From Candidatus Sulfopaludibacter sp. SbA3 (lineage in GTDB: Bacteria > Acidobacteriota > Vicinamibacteria > Vicinamibacterales > UBA2999): a stretch of 6,863 nucleotides of DNA. Under the pieces are notes generated by a model. The model searched no databases. It was given only the letters and a program-made list of their open reading frames with translations, and was not told the origin of the DNA. Numbering within the stretch: position 1 is the stretch's first letter; each line of letters starts with the position of its first letter. This document shows, one piece after another, positions 1-5,551 of this stretch. The stretch spans positions 1 through 6,863 of the forward strand of contig CAMBHC010000139.1 of NCBI GenBank assembly GCA_945866285.1. The letters run 5' to 3'. The position numbers were made by a program, and so were the translations under genes.

Positions 1-1552
1 TGGTCGCTTCTTCGTTGATCAGCGTGCCGTAGTTGTCGGGCAAGGTGCGGATGAAGTGGTCGGCTTGCGCGGCCTTCGCAGCCTCTACCATTTCCACTTC
101 TGTGGCGCCGTCACGGCCATAGGCGATGTTCTCGCGGATAGTGCCTGAGAACAGCCACGTGTCTTGCAGCACCATGCCGAACATGCGGCGCAGGCCACCA
201 CGACTGAGGTCGCGAATGTCGATGCCATCGACGCGAATGGCGCCGGCGTTGACGTCGTAGAACCGCATCAGCAGGTTGACCAGCGTCGTCTTGCCCGCGC
301 CGGTGTGGCCGACGATCGCCACCATCTGGCCTGCCGGGACGTCGAGCACCATGTCTTTGATCAGCGGGACGTCGGGCTGGTAGCTGAACGCCACCTGATC
401 GAACTGGACCTCGCCACGAGGCGCAGACCGCGCGGTGGCCGGGGATTCCGCCGGCTCTTCGGGTTCATCCAGCAACTCGAACACGCGCTCGGCCGAGGCG
501 ATGGTCAACTGGATGGTGTTGGCGATGGTGCTCAACTGCGTGATCGGCATCGAGAACTGACGGCTGTACTGGATCAAGGCCTGCACGTCGCCGATGGCAA
601 TGGCCCGCTGGATCACCAGGAAGCCGCCAATCACGGCCACCGCCACGTAGCCCAGGTTGCCGACGAACATCATGACCGGGAACATCACGCCGGTCGCGAA
701 CTGGGCGCGCCAGGCGCCGTCGTAGTACTTCTCGTTGAGCGCGTTGAAGGTCGCCACCGACGGCGCTTCGTGGCCGTAGGCCGTGACAATGGCGTGGCCC
801 GAGTACATCTCGGCGACGTGACCGTTCAGTTCGCCAAGCGCCTGCTGCTGCCGCACGAAGAACCCCTGCGATCGCTTCGCCACCTTGGCGACAATGAACA
901 CGCTCAACGGCAGCGTCAGCACCACCACGATGGTCAGGACCCAGCTGATGGTCAGCATCATGATGATGATGCCGATGACCGACAGCAGCGACGAGATGAG
1001 CTGGGTCAGGTTCTGCTGCAGGGTGCTGCTGATGTTGTCGAGGTCGTTGACGGCCCGGCTCAGAATCTCGCCGTGGGTCCTGGCATCGAAAAACCGGAGC
1101 GGCAGCCGGCTGAACTTGGCCTCGACCTCCTGGCGCAGGGCGTAGACCGTCTTCTGCGCCGCATCGGACATCAGGTATTGCTGCAGGTAGCCGAAGGCGG
1201 CGCTGACGATGTACAGCGCCATCAGCGTCGAGAGCATGCGGCCGACATAGCCGAAGTCGATGCCGGCATTCGACACGCCGAGCGCGCGGCCGAGGTAACC
1301 CTCGAAGATCTTCGTCGTCGCCAGGCCGAGCATCTTCGGGCCGATCACGCTGAACAGCGTGGCCATGATGCCGGCCACCAGGACGACCACCATCGCGGTC
1401 CGGTGCGGCGCGAGATAGCCGGCCAGCCGCCGCAGCGTGCCCTTGAAGTCCCGCGCCTTCTGCACCGGCATCCCGAAGCCGCCCATGGGCCCGCGGCCGA
1501 ACATGGTGGCCGCCGCGGCCGGAGGCCGCAGGGTCGTCCGCTCGGCGCTCAT
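1..1552 (-). CDS. ABC exporter half-transporter, TM288-like subunit (partial, C-terminus outside window)
   Basis: This is a membrane-embedded ATP-driven exporter subunit, probably exporting drugs, lipids or other hydrophobic compounds. 517 codons are visible. A cytoplasmic extension of about 45 residues, Gly/Pro/Ala-rich and ending in a basic KARDFKGTLRRL stretch, precedes six likely membrane segments (about 52-72, 105-125, 183-204, 206-225, 285-310, 318-345). The nucleotide-binding domain starts near 380: A-loop Tyr391, Walker A GHTGAGKTT with Lys421, and Q-loop Gln463 in MVLQDTWLFSGT. The sequence leaves the window at LINEEAT, just before the expected signature motif, so the signature, Walker B and H-switch cannot be judged. 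The start is ATG at 1552-1550, overlapping the stop of the upstream gene by ATGA, with GGGAG 7 nt upstream. The N-terminal extension and the LINEEAT ending resemble the catalytically competent subunit of TM287/TM288-type heterodimers. The substrate cannot be told from sequence. Confidence 0.93.
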   Translation of the reverse strand, partial: MSAERTTLRPPAAAATMFGRGPMGGFGMPVQKARDFKGTLRRLAGYLAPHRTAMVVVLVAGIMATLFSVIGPKMLGLATTKIFEGYLGRALGVSNAGIDFGYVGRMLSTLMALYIVSAAFGYLQQYLMSDAAQKTVYALRQEVEAKFSRLPLRFFDARTHGEILSRAVNDLDNISSTLQQNLTQLISSLLSVIGIIIMMLTISWVLTIVVVLTLPLSVFIVAKVAKRSQGFFVRQQQALGELNGHVAEMYSGHAIVTAYGHEAPSVATFNALNEKYYDGAWRAQFATGVMFPVMMFVGNLGYVAVAVIGGFLVIQRAIAIGDVQALIQYSRQFSMPITQLSTIANTIQLTIASAERVFELLDEPEEPAESPATARSAPRGEVQFDQVAFSYQPDVPLIKDMVLDVPAGQMVAIVGHTGAGKTTLVNLLMRFYDVNAGAIRVDGIDIRDLSRGGLRRMFGMVLQDTWLFSGTIRENIAYGRDGATEVEMVEAAKAAQADHFIRTLPDNYGTLINEEAT

Positions 1553-1564
1553 GCCGCGTCTCCC
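1549..1564 (-). promoter_or_regulatory. Translational coupling site: ATGA overlap plus Shine-Dalgarno between the two ABC genes
   Basis: The TGA stop of the upstream subunit (1551-1549) overlaps the ATG of the downstream subunit (1552-1550) as ATGA. A GGGAG motif at 1564-1560, inside the last codons of the upstream gene, lies 7 nt before that ATG. This arrangement typically lets terminating ribosomes restart and supports near-equal synthesis of the two halves of a heterodimer. Confidence 0.8.
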
Positions 1565-3276
1565 AGCGACGCCTGCGACTCGGCGATCTCGCGATAGACC
1601 TCGCACGAGCGCAGCAGTTCGGCGTGTGTGCCCATGCCTGCCACCCGGCCCTCGTCCAGCACCACGATGCGATCGGCGTTCATCACAGTACCGATCCGCT
1701 GCGACACGATGAAGACGGTGGCCGCGGTGAGGTCGGCCCGCAGCGCCGCGCGCAGCCGGGCATCGGTGGCAAAGTCGAGCGCCGAGAAGCTGTCGTCGAA
1801 GACGTAGATTCCGGCGCGCCGCACCAACGCGCGGGCAATCGCCAGCCGCTGCTTCTGGCCGCCCGACAGATTGGTGCCGCCCTGCGACACCGGTGAGTCG
1901 TAACCGTCGGCCGTCTGGTCGATGAACTCCGCCGCCTGCGCCACCGCCGCGGCATGCCGCATCTCATCGTCGGTCGCCGGGTCGGGGCCAAAGCGGATGT
2001 TGCTGGCGATGGTGCCCGAGAACAGCACCGCCTTCTGCGGCACGAACCCGATCCTGGCACGCAAGTCCGCCAGGCTCAGTTCGCGGACGTCGACACCGTC
2101 CACCAGCACCCGGCCCTGGTGGACATCGTAAAAGCGTGGAATCAGGCCGGCGAGGGTCGACTTGCCGGAGCCGGTGCCGCCAATGATCGCCGTCACCTCG
2201 CCGGGGTGGGCGGTGAACGACACGCCCGTCAACGCCGGCTCCTCGGCGCCTGGATACTGGAACGTCACGTCCTGGAACTCGACCAGGCCCCGGGCGGCGC
2301 CCGCGGTGCGCGGCTGCGCCGGGTCGACCACATCCGGGACCACGTCGAGCACCGCGTTGATGCGCGCGGCCGAGGCGGCGGCGCGCGGCAGCATCACAAA
2401 CACGGCCGTCACCATGAACACGGCGAACAGGATCTGGATCGCGTACTGGAGGGAGGCCATCATGGCGCCGACCTGCATCTGGCCGGCCTCGATGCGCACG
2501 GCGCCAAACCAGATGATCAGCACACTGGTCAGGTTCATCATGAAGAACATCGCCGGCATCAGCAGCGCCACCAGCCGGTTGACCGATATGGCCGTGCCGG
2601 TGACGGCACGATTGGCCTCGTCGAAGCGGCCGCTCTGGTGCGCACCGCGATCGAAGGCGCGAATCACACGCACCCCGCTCAGCCCTTCGTCGATTACCAG
2701 GTTCAGCTGATCGATCTGGACCTGCATCTTCTGGAACAGCGGCACCGCCTTCCACATGATCACGAAGAAGACCACCGCAAGCACCGGGATGATGGCAATC
2801 AGCACCCGCGCCAGCCGCGTGTCCTGCGACAGCGACAGCACCACCCCGCCAATCGCCATCATCGGCGCCGAGATGGCCATGCCGAGCACCATCAACAGCA
2901 CCTGCTGCACCTGCGTGGTGTCGTTGGTGGTGCGCGTAATCAGCGACGCCGTGCTGAAGTGATCGAACTGGTGCACCGAGAAGTGCGACACCCGGTCGAA
3001 GACACGCTCGCGGACCATCCGGCCAAAGCCGGTGGCGACCTTCGACGCAAAGAAACTGCCGGCCACCGCGCAGAGGTTGCCGAGGACGGCCACCACCAAC
3101 ATCACGCCACCAACTTCGAGGATCCGCTGCCGATCACCAGGCACGATGCCGTGGTCGACCATGTCGGCCATCAGGCGCGGGAGGTAGAGATTGGCCACCG
3201 ATTGCGCCAGGGCCAGCACGGTGACAATCGCCACCGACCCGCGGAGCGGTTTAAGAAGGGCGAACAGCTTAAGCAT
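1549..3276 (-). CDS. ABC exporter half-transporter, TM287-like subunit with degenerate ATPase site
   Basis: This complete 575-residue half-transporter is the likely partner of the next gene. It has six hydrophobic segments (about 15-33, 55-76, 126-149, 158-178, 235-260, 272-295) followed by a nucleotide-binding domain: A-loop Tyr341, Walker A GGTGSGKST with Lys372, Q-loop Gln414, canonical signature LSGGQ at 470-474, and Walker B ending YVFDD. The catalytic Glu is replaced by Asp495 and the switch His by Gln526 (IVSQRIGTV). From memory, these are the substitutions of TM287-like subunits, whose composite site binds ATP but hydrolyses it poorly. The C-terminal GRVAGMGTHAELL and YREIAESQ also fit that subunit. 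The length is normal for a half-transporter. The start gives the usual short N-terminus (MLKLFALLKP); no good Shine-Dalgarno precedes it. It begins 44 bp after the Old Yellow Enzyme gene, and no clear promoter is seen in that gap. Substrate unknown. Confidence 0.95.
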   Translation of the reverse strand: MLKLFALLKPLRGSVAIVTVLALAQSVANLYLPRLMADMVDHGIVPGDRQRILEVGGVMLVVAVLGNLCAVAGSFFASKVATGFGRMVRERVFDRVSHFSVHQFDHFSTASLITRTTNDTTQVQQVLLMVLGMAISAPMMAIGGVVLSLSQDTRLARVLIAIIPVLAVVFFVIMWKAVPLFQKMQVQIDQLNLVIDEGLSGVRVIRAFDRGAHQSGRFDEANRAVTGTAISVNRLVALLMPAMFFMMNLTSVLIIWFGAVRIEAGQMQVGAMMASLQYAIQILFAVFMVTAVFVMLPRAAASAARINAVLDVVPDVVDPAQPRTAGAARGLVEFQDVTFQYPGAEEPALTGVSFTAHPGEVTAIIGGTGSGKSTLAGLIPRFYDVHQGRVLVDGVDVRELSLADLRARIGFVPQKAVLFSGTIASNIRFGPDPATDDEMRHAAAVAQAAEFIDQTADGYDSPVSQGGTNLSGGQKQRLAIARALVRRAGIYVFDDSFSALDFATDARLRAALRADLTAATVFIVSQRIGTVMNADRIVVLDEGRVAGMGTHAELLRSCEVYREIAESQASLGDAA

Positions 3277-3320
3277 GGAAGGTCACAAGCATAAGCCAGC
3301 CCTACTGTCTGACGACGTGG

Positions 3321-4406
3321 TTAGCGGGGAATCGTGGTGTTCGGACCAGCCCGCAGGTACTGCGCCGGCCACCCGATCTCCTGCCCCAGTTCGCGGGCCG
3401 CGCGTAGCGGGAAATATGGGTCGCGCAGCAGTTCGCGCGCGAGCAAGACCGCATCGGCCTGACCGCTCGAGACGATGTGCTCCGCCTGTGACGGCTCGGT
3501 AATGAGGCCGACCGCGCCGGTGAGGATGCCGGCGTCCCGCCGAATCCTCTCGGCAAACGGCACCTGGTAGCCGGGGCCGACCGGAATCTTCGCCTGCGCG
3601 GCGTTGCCGCCGGTCGAACAGTCGATGAAATCGACGCCAAGCAGCTTCAGATGCCGCGCGAGTTCTACCGATTGCTCGATGTCCCACCCACCCTCGACCC
3701 AATCAGTGGCGGAGATACGCACGAAGAGCGGCGCCGCCTCCGGCCAGACTCGACGGACGGCCTGGACGACTTCACGCAGGAGCCGCGTTCGGTTCTCGAA
3801 CGAGCCGCCGTAGTGATCCTGGCGTTGGTTGCTGAGCGGCGACAGGAACTCGTGCAGTAGATAACCGTGCGCGGCGTGGAGTTCGATGACGCGAAACCCA
3901 GCCTGGTGCGCGCGGCGGGCGGCATCCACAAACGCATTGGTCACCCGCGCGATGCCGTCCAGCGTCAGTGCCTGCGGCATCGGGTAATTGTCAGCAAAGG
4001 CCACGGCACTGGGCGCCAGCACATCGGGCCATCCACCATTGGCGACCGGAACCGCGCCGTTTCCGCTCCAGGGGCGATAGGTGCTCGCCTTGCGTCCCGC
4101 GTGCGCCAGTTGCATGCCCGCGACACTACCCTGCTCGTGGATGAAGCGGACGATGCGCGACAGGAAGTCGATGTGATCGTCTTTCCAGATGCCCAGGTCC
4201 TGCGGACTGATGCGGCCCTCGGCAGACACCGCCGTCGCCTCGGTTAACACCAGGCCGGCGCCGCCGACCGCCCGGCTGCCCAGGTGCACCAGGTGCCAGT
4301 CATTGGCGAAGCCATCGTCACTCGAGTACTCGCACATCGGCGAGACGAACACGCGATTGGCAAAGATTTGACGGCGGATCGTCAGCGGATCGAACAGGTG
4401 TGACAT
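3321..4406 (-). CDS. Old Yellow Enzyme family NAD(P)H:flavin oxidoreductase (XenA/YqjM class)
   Basis: This is a soluble FMN-dependent ene-reductase of 361 residues, a normal length. The family uses NAD(P)H to reduce activated C=C bonds of enals, enones, maleimides and nitro compounds. Visible hallmarks of the YqjM/XenA subclass are PMCEY with Cys25 and Tyr27 near the flavin, GMQLAHAGRKAS with Gln99 and His102, the HAAHGYLLHEFLSP motif with substrate-anion-binding His177 and His180 and the proton-donor position Tyr182, YGGSFENRTR at 199-208, and Arg230. Near the end, VLLARELLRDP (Arg324) holds the flavin-phosphate region, with Ala where many relatives have Gly. A QYLR near the C-terminus (Arg352) could be the arginine finger that YqjM-like enzymes insert into a neighbouring subunit; this is inference. 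The start MSHLFDPLTI aligns with family N-termini; only a weak purine stretch (AAAGA) precedes it. It starts 4 nt after the stop of the ThDP-enzyme remnant. Physiological substrate unknown. Confidence 0.95.
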   Translation of the reverse strand: MSHLFDPLTIRRQIFANRVFVSPMCEYSSDDGFANDWHLVHLGSRAVGGAGLVLTEATAVSAEGRISPQDLGIWKDDHIDFLSRIVRFIHEQGSVAGMQLAHAGRKASTYRPWSGNGAVPVANGGWPDVLAPSAVAFADNYPMPQALTLDGIARVTNAFVDAARRAHQAGFRVIELHAAHGYLLHEFLSPLSNQRQDHYGGSFENRTRLLREVVQAVRRVWPEAAPLFVRISATDWVEGGWDIEQSVELARHLKLLGVDFIDCSTGGNAAQAKIPVGPGYQVPFAERIRRDAGILTGAVGLITEPSQAEHIVSSGQADAVLLARELLRDPYFPLRAARELGQEIGWPAQYLRAGPNTTIPR

Positions 4407-4410
4407 GTCT

Positions 4411-4778
4411 TTAGAACAATAGCGTGTAGTCGGCGCAGTTCACCGGCACGTCCGGATGCGCCAGCTTCGCGCCAATCGCCGCGCTCAATCCATAGGCCAT
4501 GCCCTTGGCCTTCGGCGTGACGGCGACGGGCAGGTTCCACTCGTCGAGCCAGCGGCGGATGCGCGTCGCGTTCGTGTTGTCCACACCGAGGCCAATCAAC
4601 ACGAGCGGATGTTCAGCGCTCGCGAGTCGCGCTCGGATGTCGGCTGCCGCAGGGCCACCGTCAGTCCCAGGCCACCCCAACTTGGGAATGCCTCCCCCTG
4701 TTGGTGCTGAAGCGGGTTTAAAGGCCGCGCAATGCCGGCATCTGCCAGCGCCTTCGCTACCACCGCCGCCGTAATCAT
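4411..4778 (-). pseudogene. Decayed remnant of a ThDP-dependent enzyme (acetolactate synthase/benzoylformate decarboxylase type)
   Basis: Three pieces of a ThDP-enzyme gene survive in order. From the ATG at 4778, MITAAVVAKALADAGI resembles the start of the N-terminal pyrimidine-binding domain. In another frame, from about 4650 to 4505, ADIRARL, then HPLVLIGLGVDN, then LPVAVTPKAKG matches the first half of the central domain. Directly joined in that frame, YGLSAAIGAKLAHPDVPV (about 4501-4445) resembles the pyrophosphate-binding domain just before its usual GDG motif, but the sequence then runs into a TAA at 4413-4411 with no GDG. Full-length members are about 530-600 residues; here only some 370 bp remain, so well over 1 kb has been lost and a frame change added. 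An open frame continues upstream from the central piece to 4962, but it overlaps the secreted-protein gene and looks accidental. The stop lies 4 nt before the Old Yellow Enzyme start, suggesting the two were once an operon. Family assignment is by motif recognition only. Confidence 0.65.
4651..4724 (-). other. Unexplained segment inside the ThDP-enzyme remnant
   Basis: Between the N-terminal piece and the central-domain piece of the remnant lie about 75 bp that match neither domain in any frame I can recognise. It includes a small palindrome, CCCAA-c-TTGGG at 4676-4686, flanked by AGGC (4669-4672) and GCCT (4690-4693). It could be scrambled leftover sequence, a small inserted repeat, or the scar of a larger excised element. 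The boundaries are approximate. Confidence 0.3.
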
Positions 4779-4793
4779 GTGGCATTGAAAAGC

Positions 4794-4844
4794 GGGACAG
4801 GAGACCAGGAGTCCAAGTGAAATATTCTCTTGATCTCCTGTCCC
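4794..4844 (-). terminator. Long imperfect inverted repeat, likely intrinsic terminator of the secreted lectin-like gene
   Basis: The arms 4844-4827 and 4811-4794 pair over 18 positions: the outer 11 bp are perfect (GGGACAGGAGA with TCTCCTGTCCC), and read as minus-strand RNA the rest has one U-G wobble and one A-C mismatch. The loop is 15 nt and AT-rich (4826-4812). Minus-strand transcripts continue with GCTTTTC, a short T run, so the shape fits an intrinsic terminator 24 nt after the stop at 4869. The T run is weak, and the repeated CAGGAG words raise the alternative that this is a dispersed palindromic repeat that may double as a terminator. Confidence 0.5.
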
Positions 4845-4868
4845 CTGCCTGACTCCTGAACTCGTGTC

Positions 4869-5507
4869 CTACTTCGCCGCGAAGCAGTAGAAGTAGCCCT
4901 CGCCCCCGGTGGGACGCAGGTGCTCGAGGCCGCAGCCCTTCGACGGGTGCGCCGAATGCCACGACGTTGGGTTGGCGCCGCCGCCCTGGCGGTCGAAGTG
5001 GCCAACCGTCGCGCTCGAATCCCCGGCCGAACTCGTCCAGTTGTTGCAGGTCGCACCCGACCCGGTGCCATCAAGGTTGGTGCCGGTCAGGATGTCGTGC
5101 TGGTTCGGCGTGTCGCCACGGCCCTTCACGACGTCACCCTTCTCGGTCAGCGAGTTCTCTTTCGACAACTTGTTGCTATCGCTGTGCAGGTCGGCGACGT
5201 TGGCCGCCACCTGCACGCCCTTGGCGTTGAACCACGGGCCCGCGCCAATGCGGTCCTTGGCGTTCACCGCCGGCTGGCCGTTCGCCGCGGTCGCACTCAG
5301 GTAGGCGCGCCACTCACGGTTACCGGCACCGGCCGACTTGGCCAGCGCCGAGCAATGCGCATCGGCGCCGGCGAGACCACCAAGGTCAGCGCCCTTGCCG
5401 GGGCCCACGCTGGTGATGAAGAAGCTCAAGTTACCCTGCGCCGTCACGGCCGGCGCGCTCGGCGCCAGCAGGGCGATTGCCAATCCCAGAACTGCGATTC
5501 GTTTCAT
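4869..5507 (-). CDS. Secreted C-type-lectin-like (DUF1554-like) protein
   Basis: This 212-residue protein is predicted to be exported. A short basic start (MKR), a hydrophobic core (residues 4-20) and a V-T-A cleavage site before Gln24 form a typical Sec signal peptide. The mature part begins with LSFFITSVGPGKGADLGGL, followed by ADAHCSALA and REWRAYLS, a pattern I associate with the DUF1554/C-type-lectin-like fold seen in secreted proteins of Acidobacteriota and Leptospira. Four cysteines (52, 154, 192, 208) could form the two disulfides typical of such folds. Other notable stretches are TPNQHDILTG, CNNWTSS, VGHFDRQGGG and a C-terminal YFYCFAAK. The region around 104-135 is rich in Lys, Asp and Ser. 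No transmembrane segment follows the signal and no lipobox Cys is present, so the product should be free in the periplasm or outside. The start is well fixed by the signal peptide and a strong Shine-Dalgarno. Ligand unknown; sugar binding is not established. Confidence 0.85.
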   Translation of the reverse strand: MKRIAVLGLAIALLAPSAPAVTAQGNLSFFITSVGPGKGADLGGLAGADAHCSALAKSAGAGNREWRAYLSATAANGQPAVNAKDRIGAGPWFNAKGVQVAANVADLHSDSNKLSKENSLTEKGDVVKGRGDTPNQHDILTGTNLDGTGSGATCNNWTSSAGDSSATVGHFDRQGGGANPTSWHSAHPSKGCGLEHLRPTGGEGYFYCFAAK

Positions 5508-5514
5508 TGTCTCG

Positions 5515-5522
5515 TCTCCTCC
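5515..5522 (-). promoter_or_regulatory. Strong Shine-Dalgarno of the secreted lectin-like gene
   Basis: On the minus strand GGAGGAGA lies 7 nt upstream of the ATG at 5507-5505. It is close to the ideal anti-16S complement and the best ribosome binding site in the window, fixing the start and suggesting efficient translation. It lies only 3 nt downstream of the 5526-5548 hairpin. Confidence 0.8.
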
Positions 5523-5525
5523 ACA

Positions 5526-5548
5526 AGCTCCGCCTAAAGGCGGAGGCT
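5526..5548 (-). repeat. Short palindrome (CTCCGCC-TTTA-GGCGGAG type) between the propeller and lectin-like genes
   Basis: CTCCGCC (5528-5534) and GGCGGAG (5539-5545) form a perfect 7-bp GC-rich stem with a 4-nt loop. With one bulged base, AGC/GCT at the base extends pairing to 5526-5548. It begins 3 nt after the TAA of the propeller gene (5554-5552) on the minus strand. No T run follows, so it is a poor rho-independent terminator. It may be a REP-like intergenic repeat that protects the upstream transcript 3' end or dampens read-through. Confidence 0.55.
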
Positions 5549-5551
5549 ACA

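Noticed and set aside
955..980. ATG/ATC triplet run resembling a microsatellite
   Set aside because: It is a short run encoding Ile/Met residues in a membrane helix of the ABC gene and is explained by coding constraint.
164..1597. Long plus-strand open frame (477 codons) opposite the first ABC gene
   Set aside because: It is rich in His, Arg, Asp, Gln and Ala in the way typical of antisense frames in GC-rich DNA, and the minus strand has unmistakable ABC motifs.
3269..3292. Seven-codon open frame (ATG at 3292) overlapping the start of the TM287-like gene, as a possible leader peptide
   Set aside because: It has no ribosome binding site, no regulatory codon run and no attenuator-like hairpin; a frame this short is expected by chance.
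1954..3294. Long plus-strand open frame (446 codons) opposite the second ABC gene
   Set aside because: Same His/Arg/Gln-rich antisense composition, no recognisable domain, and it lies wholly opposite a complete ABC subunit.
3277..3320. Possible promoter in the gap between the Old Yellow Enzyme and the ABC genes (TATGCT as a -10)
   Set aside because: No -35-like hexamer lies at a 16-18 nt distance, and the match is too weak to support a call.
4779..4962. Possible N-terminal extension of the ThDP remnant frame up to 4962
   Set aside because: This part overlaps the 3' end of the secreted-protein gene in another frame and crosses the terminator-like repeat; it shows no ThDP-enzyme similarity.
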